64,000 nucleotides of DNA from Hemibagrus wyckioides (Eukaryota; Chordata; Actinopteri; Siluriformes; Bagridae): NCBI RefSeq assembly GCF_019097595.1, contig NC_080718.1, positions 15,559,657 to 15,623,656 on the forward strand. The letters run 5' to 3'. Both the position numbers and the translations under genes were made by a program. The notes below the pieces were generated by a model. The model ran no database searches. It worked only from the letters and a program-made list of their open reading frames with translations, and was not told the DNA's origin. Of the stretch, positions 22,901 to 64,000 are shown piece after piece. Each line of letters opens with the position of its first letter. The first letter of the stretch is position 1.

Positions 22901-23234
22901 GTGGCTAACAGTGGAGTGCTATTTTTGCATGACCTACATTTCTCAGACACGTCATTTCTATCCGAGTGATGCTCGTTTCAATGATAGCAAGTCTGGATTT
23001 ACGTGTGTTATGTTCTATGTCCATCTGTGTTTTGTGCCTCACTGTGTGCTGTCACTACTGGCAAATCAGCACCCAAGCCACCCTTCATGCATTCCACACA
23101 ACTGACACCACCAAATATATGAGGCCTGGCCTGGAGGAGTGTCAGAGGAGTGTCAGTGTAACTGGATATGCAGTCTGAGGAGACTTATAAGGGCTGCTTC
23201 ATAGGTGCAGTACAATAGCCACTCACTTGTTCAT
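14132..23234 (-). CDS. ipcef1: IPCEF1, PH-domain cytohesin-interacting protein, 12 coding exons
   Basis: Known role: binds cytohesins (ARF exchange factors) and promotes ARF6 activation. Coding exons (complement): 23227-23234, 22117-22159, 18033-18086, 17898-17934, 17648-17817, 17446-17519, 17140-17211, 16990-17051, 16735-16853, 15214-15529, 14433-14623, 14132-14350. The total is 1365 nt, 454 residues, close to the human length. The basic SKKKTR run and MSRRRVSVKDL precede a PH domain (about 64-158) with QGWLYRK, KWKKYWFVLK, SLYWY and the final-helix Trp154. Then come an acidic ECYSESSDHEE-PPPPYSEQ linker, a Ser/Thr-rich middle, and a conserved C-terminal block, DEMEKLYRDLKRASLSP through KRCKN and ALNSTLK. 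The last exon carries nine prolines in a row from a GGA repeat. The chosen start is the ATG in the exon 23227-23264; the two 5'-most exons rest on splice sites and phase only. From 17934 down the model is strong. Confidence 0.88.
14200..14229 (+). repeat. ipcef1: Coding (GGA)n repeat in the last ipcef1 exon
   Basis: Trinucleotide repeat that, read on the - strand, encodes nine consecutive prolines. Likely length-variable without changing the frame. Confidence 0.9.
15214..15529 (-). other. ipcef1: ipcef1 long Ser/Thr/Pro-rich exon
   Basis: 316-nt exon in phase 0 to 1, acceptor after a T-run and donor CTTCA|GTAAGC. It encodes a low-complexity, probably disordered segment (RSLPPPYSSPVPSE... to HNF). 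Composition matches the variable middle of IPCEF1 rather than any folded domain. It is a part of the ipcef1 coding sequence listed separately because it is the least conserved exon. Confidence 0.85.
16876..16920 (+). repeat. (AC)n microsatellite abutting an ipcef1 splice acceptor
   Basis: On the - strand this is a (GT)n tract ending about 20 bases before the acceptor of exon 16735-16853. It occupies the place of the polypyrimidine tract. Confidence 0.9.
19387..19435 (-). other. ipcef1: Candidate alternative first coding exon of ipcef1
   Basis: An ATG at complement 19433-19435 opens 16 codons (MFAQDKTDCFSTSSNT) ending at a strong donor, ACACAA|GTAAGT, in phase 1. The only nearby phase-1 acceptor is the PH-opening exon (17817), giving an in-frame join just before the MSRRR motif. 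Upstream sequence to about 20300 has scattered CpGs that could be a promoter. Not supported by homology I can recall. Confidence 0.4.
19554..19582 (+). other. Perfect 12-bp-stem hairpin
   Basis: TTTGCTGTGGGC, a 5-base spacer AACGA, then the exact reverse complement GCCCACAGCAAA. A T-run precedes it on the + strand. It lies about 120 bases upstream of the candidate ipcef1 alternative start. Function unknown. Confidence 0.85.
20480..20790 (+). repeat. Diverged fish interspersed repeat (SINE-like)
   Basis: The order of motifs is characteristic: GTGTAGTGAGTAGCATTGCC, then GTGTGAAGTTTCTCCC, GGTTTCCTCCCACATCCC, AATGGGCTGGCATCTTATCC, GGGATAGGCTCCAGATTC and GAACAGGATTAAGCAGTTAC. A related element lies in opposite orientation at 43365-43650. 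The remaining sequence between 19990 and 22110 shows no exon. Confidence 0.7.
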
Positions 23235-23264
23235 AAACGCATTGCTGGATGGCCAGTCAGGATC
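23227..23264 (-). other. ipcef1: ipcef1 5' exon (partly untranslated)
   Basis: Acceptor CATTACAG and donor GAACAA|GTGAGT bound a 38-nt exon. It joins the 43-nt exon at 22117-22159 in frame and then the 54-nt exon at 18033-18086 without a stop. Its acceptor implies at least one more upstream ipcef1 exon that I could not place. It is not in phase with the cnksr3 exons. Confidence 0.6.
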
Positions 23265-24108
23265 CTGTAATGGGACACAGACAAAGAAATAAGCTACACT
23301 ACAATAAGAGGCCACTGATCCACTGAAATTTGGGTGGAACAACAACATATGAAACATAAAGTATTTATATAATTTCCTTAGAAGGCATAGAATGGTCGAA
23401 TAGAAATGTTTTTTTGTTTCAAAAGTAAAGGGGTTAAAAGAAAAAGCTAGACAGATATTCTCCTGAGGTTTTAAAGTACAGCAGAGATTACAGTCCCTAA
23501 AAGCTGTTTGTGAAAGAATCTGTTCATGCAAACTGAAAGAAACCGACCCTTCTGACTATTCATTAAAAGATTTTCTTCAATTTACACAGTTCATTTGCAA
23601 AAAGATTAACCATGCAGTTTGCTAAGAAAACATGAGCACATTTCAAACACAGCTCTTTTATGGATTTGAAGAATTCTGTATATTGTTAGAGAAGCTAAAG
23701 CAAGGCAGAGGCTTAGAGGGAAATTTAGTAGTATGAGTAGAGTTGTTGAGAATTCCCAGACAAGCCAGAGCAGAGCAGAGAGGAACAGAGAGGACGGTGT
23801 GAGGGACGGAGAGGGCAACGGCATTATGGTCAAGGAACGAGATGAAGAATTCAAATAAAGTCAAATCAGTTGAAAATGCCTCTTAAAACTTGTGTTTTAA
23901 TACATGCATATTGTATATTGTAATATTCTCATCACATTTATCAAGTTTTATACAGTATATGTAAAATATATACCAATAATAATTATTTATTAATAACATG
24001 TGCCTTATCTTTGCATGTACTGTTTGTGATGGTGAACATTATTTACAATCAGCAAAAAGAATGAGGATTATTATTTTCATGTAAGTCTTCAACCAGAACT
24101 AAGCCCTA

Positions 24109-24114
24109 TTTATT
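24109..24114 (-). terminator. cnksr3: Possible distal polyadenylation signal of cnksr3
   Basis: AATAAA on the - strand about 2.3 kb after the cnksr3 stop and before the first ipcef1 exon. Other hexamers occur nearby, so the true site is uncertain. Confidence 0.3.
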
Positions 24115-24989
24115 TAAGTCAACTGTTGCATTTGTGACTTTTTTGTTCAAGCCATGTTATCTACTGGGCAAGTTATTTGTTGTTTACATTACTGACATCA
24201 CATGTGCCTCTTGCTATCTTATTTGCTTTAGTAGAAACTGCCTTTGACCTGATACCTAAATTCTGACCTATATTGTTAATGTGAGTATTGTTAAACCAAA
24301 GTATAAATGAAATATAATTAAATGAAGACAATACAAAACAGATGTGACATGGCACTTTTAATGATACACATGACTTATAGTACAAAAGTACAAATAATCC
24401 CCAAATGCAATATAAATATCTTACAATACTTTAATACTGTTTAGCCACTGTGCTGCAACTTTTGGGCTGAGCTATGAACCTCAAATAAACTGTAATGAAT
24501 GACAAAAACACACAAGACCAGCATTGTAAAGACGCTTGTATACATGTAGACACCCAAGGCATAAAGCAGTTTGATTTAACCTCGCTAAATATTTCCAGCA
24601 TTAAAGGGGATTTTCTGGGCAATAATTAAGCCACTCTGCAGTAGATCAACTCCACTTATTGTATGTACAGTATACAGTCTGATACTAGACTTATATAATG
24701 TCTCTGCTTTTTTAAGAGTATGAGCTCCGACTGAACTATGCAGAATCAACCAGGACAGTGCAGGTTCAGTCAGTGAACTCCTGTTGAGCAGCTGAACTTT
24801 CCAACTATTTTTAACAAAAACAACACACACAGCATGTTCCCCTAAACTTTACTAAAACCTGATATGCAAGCAGTGTACAGAAAAAAACTGTTTATCACTT
24901 TCTCATTCTTTGTGAACATTTTCTATTTTCTCCCAGTTACTTTATCAGAAAACAAGTGATGCAGAACTGAACTTAACTATGGAAAAGAT

Positions 24990-25165
24990 TTACATTTATG
25001 CCATTTGGCAGAAGCCCTTATCCAGAGTAACCTGCATATATTTTTTAGTCTCATGTATACAGCTGATGGTTAAAGGTCTGGCTAAAGGGCTCATGAGTGA
25101 CAGTTTGTGGTCCAATGATTTGAAATCACAACCTTCTAGTCATCCAACATTTTAACCACTCCCCC
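24990..25165 (+). repeat. Dispersed fish repeat, second copy
   Basis: Contains GCCATTTGGCAGAAGCCC, then TTATCCAGAGTAACCTGC, matching the family seen at 2590-2765, with GGTTAAAGG and a diverged right part. Confidence 0.6.
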
Positions 25166-25889
25166 ATTTTAGCTTACTAGACATGTTAGTATTGAGTGTG
25201 AGGAAGTGTTACCATTAGCAAGGTAGATTGCCTGACTAGCTAGCTGTGTCACAACACTTAAAATGGCCCCTTTTTAATATGGAATTTGGAAGCTGAGCTT
25301 CAGTTATAAATTATGTGGAATACTTTTCCAATTAAAATGTATCTACAGAATCCTGACAAGTCCTTTTTTAAGTAATCTCAAGCTAACTGAGAAAGTGGTA
25401 AGGTTCCCCTTAAATGAACATGTTTTAATTTAGCATGTTAAATCAATACATTTTTTTTTATCATGGGTCAGGCATCTGAGGATGCTTGCAGCTGAGAAAA
25501 GCCCAGATGATCATTTCACTCTGCACTGTCATTATTGTCCACAATCTAGTAAATATTATTTAAAATGTGGCTGCATCATCCAACCTTATAGTAAACTACA
25601 GCATTTGTAATTTAAAGGCAAGTATTACAAAGGCAACAAAAAAAAATACCCCTATTTTAAAACACAAGGGTAGATATTTGTAGGAAACATTTTTTAAATA
25701 TTTTCTCCACTTGCAGAAGGCAAATCACAATAAAATAAAATAAAATACAAACCTTGGTAAGAAAAAAACCAACCATGAGAGAAGGTTTACACAGTAAAAT
25801 AAATTATAACATTACACTAAAGAAACCAGAGTAAGCAACCCTATAGAGAAATGTGACAAATTCCTTTGTCAGTCTGCCCACTGACTGAC

Positions 25890-25892
<3 letters not shown>

Positions 25893-25923
<31 letters not shown>
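25893..25923 (+). repeat. (GT)n microsatellite
   Basis: About 15 GT units, uninterrupted. Confidence 0.95.
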
Positions 25924-25924
<1 letters not shown>

Positions 25925-26426
25925 TAGGTATTTCATACGCAAAATATAATCACCAAGACACATAATTGAAATGTTATGAGATTAGAGACACCTAAATGCG
26001 TTTGATGACAAGGGTCAGTTTTAGTTCACATGGAGACTGTTTGGAAACACGTTTTTAAAGTCTGCAAAGTTACAATATCCCAAATGATGCAGACTGTGAA
26101 AATGAAACGAACACATTTATGCAGTGCTGTTACAAGCAGAATTTTGTGGAGGTAGATATGTAAAGCAAATAGCAAATAGACAACAACGTTTGATGAACAT
26201 TTCAGCCCTTGGTTTTCTTGCAAAATAATTTTCTGCTGTGTTTCCAAACATTCATAATAAATTTTGAGGGTAAGTATGGCCATTTTCTATCATTCTATAA
26301 GGCAGTCAAGTTAAATAGTGAAAAAAGCAGTTTGAGGCAGAAAATCAGTTAGAAAAGGAAGCAGACTTAGAATAGGCATGAGGAAAAAGGAGAAAAAGCA
26401 GGACAGCTGGACAGCATAAGATGACA

Positions 26427-58384
<31,958 letters not shown>

Positions 58385-58688
58385 GGTTTCTTACTCGATC
58401 TACCAGGCAATAGAAAGTTTTAACTAAACGTCGACTGCCGCAACAGTTTGAGGCTCTCACTGAACACTGTAATCATTCTTCCATCGTTCTACCAAGTTGA
58501 AAAGTATTCCAGTTTAAAATGAACACTGGTGCTCTCACTCACTGAAACTGAGGGCAGCTGAACAAGCGAGGTCAGGAGAGTCGCTCCAGAAAAGCAGTGA
58601 AACAGATTAAATGACAGAGAGCCATCCAATCCGCAACAAGTAGCTCAAAGCGGAGACAGGCGGGGGGGAGGGGCTTTAGCGCGTGCAC

Positions 58689-58721
58689 ACACACGCACAC
58701 ACACACACACACACACACACG
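58689..58721 (+). repeat. (AC)n microsatellite upstream of cnksr3
   Basis: AC repeat about 300 bases upstream of the cnksr3 ATG; a second (AC)n lies at 58862-58882. Confidence 0.95.
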
Positions 58722-58889
58722 TGTCTTAGTAGCCCTGTCAGGACGTAATTATTAAATGCAGCTAATGAATTATGTGCTACAGTTAAACCAAACCTGACAT
58801 TAACCTCAGTATTCAAACATTGCGGCTCATTATATTTGGTCCCCAATAAGATATCAAAACATACACACACACACACACACACAATAATT

Positions 58890-61800
58890 CAATTATCACA
58901 CACAATAATAAAACAAAAAAACAATACCTAACTTTTACCTTAGTGAACTAGGGGACATCATTTGGCTCTTGTTTTTTTTTTTAAATAACCAAATTGGGCC
59001 AACCAAATGTACACACAAGCAAAGTAGAAGAAAAACCTGGTAACAAAGAACTTGAAAAAACTTACCATATCTTACAATGCTGTAAATATATAATACTTCT
59101 TAAATTATATGTACTATGCAGGTGACACAGCTCAGGCGAATTATTGCATATCATTCAGCTTGCTACTGGAGACTGACTGGCAACAGGGGAAAGCAGACCA
59201 TACTGATCAAAGCTGCAAATATACCGTAATGTTCCAATGGCGCAAACACATTTGTGTGACACCTGTTACCCTCTTAAGTGCCTGTGATTAAATATCAGAT
59301 GCTGTTTTATCAACTTTAAGGGAAAGAAAAAAACACACTGTTATAGCCAAATAATCAACTTTGGGCTGATATCGTGTCACACCACAGTGTGATTGATTAT
59401 TTTTTCTAAAACAGCATACCCCATCACGTTGTATTCCTTACATGTATTGATTTTTGAATATTTGAAAGAGCCACCAGATCCTTGTTGACTGCAGTAACAG
59501 TATATTTCTTTTGTACAATGAGGTAAAGAAAAAGTGTTCCAACTCTCTACTGCCCTCTGAAGTTTTCCACATTCATGTGACTACAATAGTAACTACCTTT
59601 CTAATCGTTTTATTCTGTTGAAGGGCCCCTTGTCGGGGCAGGTCTAGAAATGTACATGTGTTTCACATGATCTGAGCCAAGAGAAACAGGTGGAATGTGT
59701 CCTAAGATGCCACTCCTATCCTTCACGTCAAAAAAAAAAAAAAAAAGAACCATGTCTTATCAGGAATAAGCCCAACCCTAAATCACTCACTCTTGCTGAA
59801 CAGCTGGAAAGTATATTATACTGCACCTGTAATTACACTTTCACATATATGAGGAGTAATAAAACATTGGAATCGAAATGCTATAATTATCTATTTCCTC
59901 TGGCAGTTTGTTTATTAAAAGCAATGCCATTAATGCAAGACCCTTAAATTTCAAATTTCCAGCTGAGGATCCAGTAAATAATTTAAAACATATTATTCAG
60001 CAACTACTTTGAATGCTGAGCAACGTTTCAGTGTATTCAGGAAATACACAAAAAATTAGAAAAGATACATACAGGAGTGAGGAGTGTGACTATGGACCAA
60101 CCGATGGGTTCTGGCAAGTTAAACCAAAGCATTTTAAGTCTTCCCCTGTGTTTAAAATTGCACTATTGTCAGTGACTTAAAGTGAATCAGTTGTGAATTA
60201 ATATATAATAATAGAAATTCCATTTCCTCAAATGGGAAAGCTATTAACATTATTCTTAGTTACCAAAGAGCAGGTAATTGCACTACAAAAACAACACTTT
60301 TAGAATTCCTGTAAAAGAAAATTTTAAGACCACAAATGAGCTTTTCAATTGTATAAACTATGCCTCTAAGAAGAATCAGATAATTGCATAATAATATAAT
60401 CACAGTTTATTTTTCATACATTGCATGCAAAGGCATTAAGGATTAGGAAATGACTGTGGTCCAGGCTGCAGCTTGTAAAGTCAAATTATTATAATAACAG
60501 AGGAGAATTTCTGACTTTCAGTCACATCAAAGGTGAATAAGAATGAGGATTTAAGGCTTGCCAGAGGCTGATTTTAATGAAGTAGCTAGATAGACTTCGT
60601 ACTATACATAAGCGAGGGTTACTGTTATAGTGATTATTAGGTAGACTGAGATCTTTGTCTGTGTGCCAGTAAGAAAGTGTAGAGCGTAGCAATAATTACA
60701 GATAACAAATATAATAACTAAGGTTCTTTTTGTAAATTTCATTAATGAAATGACACCACAACACACTTCTATCCAACCCCTGACATGCAGAAGCAATTCA
60801 CAGGAACAGCCTTTACATGCAGGACAGGTGCACAGGAAATCATATTTCAATTCTGACACTTTGGACACACATGACAGTGTGAAATCATTAAAGCCTTACA
60901 CTTGTATGAAGCCTGAATTCATTTTGTGAAAGATCTAAGCATATTCTATATTTTTATAGAATACAGTAAATATGTGAAGTAACATACATTGCAATATCAT
61001 ATGATAACAATTTATAAAATCTAGTGAAAATGTAGCAGATGAAGTCAGATTCTGTGACTATATTTTAGTTCATAAAAAATACAGTATTTGCTTAATTGAT
61101 ATTGGATATAGTGTAGAAAATCTTTATTGTGTTGTAGTTACAAGGATGGAGTAAAAGTAGGCACTTGTGATAGTGATTTCATGGCAGGTCAGCTTAAAGA
61201 ACCATGAGATTGTCATCTGAAGGAAGTCTTAAGAATGTAGCGTGTATGCTGGGAATGTGTGACTGAGGCATGATCATAGTTCCTGTTTGCGTATGCTTCC
61301 TGGACAACATTGCTCAACCACAAAATAGGCTGAAAATAATAGTAAATGCTGAATATGAGATCTTTGTTATCTTAATTAATATAACTTATTTCTGGAGTCC
61401 AACCACATACTGTGTATGACATATTAAGGAAGCTACAATCCAAGCATTCACAATGCACTCTAACATGCATGTTTAAAGAGATTTGCTTCCCATAACTGCA
61501 TTTTATTTATATGATTGTGTTCTAAAAGAAAGAAACATTTCCAGGAATTGTCTCTTATGAGACATGTGAATGAATGTGACCTCAGTCAGCCTCCTCATAT
61601 GTTCTCTGTGAAAAAGCTCCAGCAAGACTCTGCATGTGTTCAAGACAAGAATGTAAATATTACAGCTTACTGTAAATGTCTCTCAAAATAAAAGTCTGAT
61701 ATTTACATTGTGAGTTTTTTTGTATATTGAAAATAAATAGAAGGTTTTAGAAATTTGAAATGTTTATACATTTAAAACAAATAAAAGTACACATTGACTA

Positions 61801-62280
61801 TCCTGAATATTTAGTATTCAAGACTCTGCATTATTTTTTAGGTCTCTATTAAAATCTAAGCAAATGTGTTATACTGATCATGTTAATAGCTTTTTACAAA
61901 AGGTCAGAAATCTCTTGTATTCAGTTCAGAGTTCAGACAACACTCAGATTTGACCAAAACTTGTGGAGTCCATCTCGAGTGCACACTGTCATTGAAACAA
62001 AAGGGGAAATACCAAATACTAAGCAACTCTAAAATTCATGTAAATAATTTCACAAGTTTCTTGTTTTCACTCAAGTTGTTGTCAAGAATATAATTTATAA
62101 TGAGAATTATTGTTTTAATATAGAAAAGAACACTAAATAGGAAAATTTTCACTAGTGTTTTCAGATTTTGAACATGTCTGTGTGTGTGTGTGTGTGAAAA
62201 CACTGTATCATTTAATCCATTCAGAGATTTAGAAATGGTAGTTTCTTTATGGCACATATATAAACATGGATACATGAAAA
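58890..62280. other. Intergenic region between qpct and cnksr3
   Basis: AT-rich; holds a poly(A) run at 59727-59746 and a (GT)n at about 62178-62197. No gene supported. Part of the right end may be qpct 3' untranslated region; - strand AATAAA hexamers exist (for example 61502-61507) but the true site is unclear. Confidence 0.5.
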
Positions 62281-62283
62281 CAG

Positions 62284-62430
62284 GGAAGTGGTATCTTAGA
62301 GGTTAAGGCGTTGGACTATTGATGAAAAGGTTGAGAGTTCAAATCCCAGGACCATCAAGTTACCACTGCTGGGCCCTTGAGCAAGGCCCTTAACCCTCAA
62401 ATGCTCAGTTGTATAAATGAGATGCAAAGG
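62284..62430 (+). mobile_element. tRNA-derived SINE head
   Basis: An A-box-like TCTTAGAGGTTAAGGCG and a B-box-like GAGAGTTCAAATCCC are correctly spaced for an internal RNA polymerase III promoter. GCCCTTGAGCAAGGCCC and TTAACCCTCAAATGCTCAG follow, a fish SINE body. Confidence 0.75.
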
Positions 62431-62888
62431 CTTCTGAAAAGATTCCAAATGATCTTGAACTTTTTGAATGTATTTTGAGGCACATACATCTTCAACTGTA
62501 ATATAATTGATTTGATTGACAAATTAAGGTTTTCAAATGTTATGTAAATGATACAACAATGATAGATCAACTTAACATACATTCTTTCTAATGCCTTAGA
62601 ACAGCAATATTTATAACAGATCAAAAAAATCTCATCATCTCATCTTACTACACCAGTCACAATGTCAAAGCATACAAATATACTGATTATACTAATGCTA
62701 AAATAATCTCTGTTATCATATTTGGTTCTGTGGTGATTATAAATCAATAAAGAAAAATACAAAATTGAACTTAGATAAGCCTAATTCTAACACCATGGTG
62801 TCTAGAACACTAATAATGTAGTGCTTTGTGGTAGACTTCATAGCGGCTTTGTTGAGGTGTTCTTGATTAGAAGTATGATAAAAGAATT

Positions 62889-64000
<1,112 letters not shown>

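Larger units (their letters stand above)
24115..26426 (-). other. cnksr3: Probable cnksr3 3' untranslated region
   Basis: No coding exon is supported between the cnksr3 stop and 24.1 kb. The stretch includes a (GT)n tract at 25893-25923 and a fish dispersed repeat at 24990-25165. Its extent as UTR is inferred. Confidence 0.4.

Overview
The window is nuclear DNA of a ray-finned (teleost) fish. It is AT-rich and holds spliced vertebrate genes with small exons and canonical splice sites. Repeats typical of fish genomes lie between and inside them: a deleted Tc1-like transposon, LINE 3' ends with a conserved tail, tRNA-derived SINEs and many microsatellites. I see no bacterial, phage or CRISPR features. 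I reassembled gene models by hand from open frames, splice sites and reading phase; every model closes without an internal stop.

Layout. (1) 1-1260: mostly unassigned, with an internally deleted Tc1-like element at 630-1183. (2) 1540-12979, + strand: a calpain of the CAPN13/CAPN14 type. A promoter-like block with NRF1- and YY1-type sites and a possible untranslated first exon precede 20 coding exons (7280-12979; 686 residues) with an intact Cys-His-Asn triad. (3) 14132-23264, - strand: ipcef1, PH-domain protein that binds cytohesins, 12 coding exons, convergent with the calpain. (4) 26427-58384, - strand: cnksr3, a SAM-CRIC-PDZ scaffold, 13 coding exons, 543 residues, with a first intron of about 13.4 kb. 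(5) 62889 to the right edge, - strand: the 3' end of qpct, glutaminyl-peptide cyclotransferase, running off the window.

Relations. qpct, cnksr3 and ipcef1 are in tandem on the - strand; the calpain meets ipcef1 tail to tail. cnksr3 and ipcef1 are functionally linked: mammals make a CNK3/IPCEF1 readthrough protein. Here the penultimate cnksr3 exon ends in phase 1 and the ipcef1 exon opening the PH domain begins in phase 1, so joining them predicts an in-frame 854-residue SAM-CRIC-PDZ-PH protein. Human CAPN13/14 and QPCT are both on 2p while CNKSR3/IPCEF1 are on 6q25, so this neighbourhood combines two human blocks.

The least expected signals are two candidate alternative first exons (one in cnksr3 intron 1, one upstream of the ipcef1 PH exon), microsatellites placed at splice acceptors, a coding GGA repeat that makes polyproline, a GC-AG intron in the calpain, a 36-bp perfect palindrome and a 12-bp-stem hairpin. 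I did not find a wholly new biological system.
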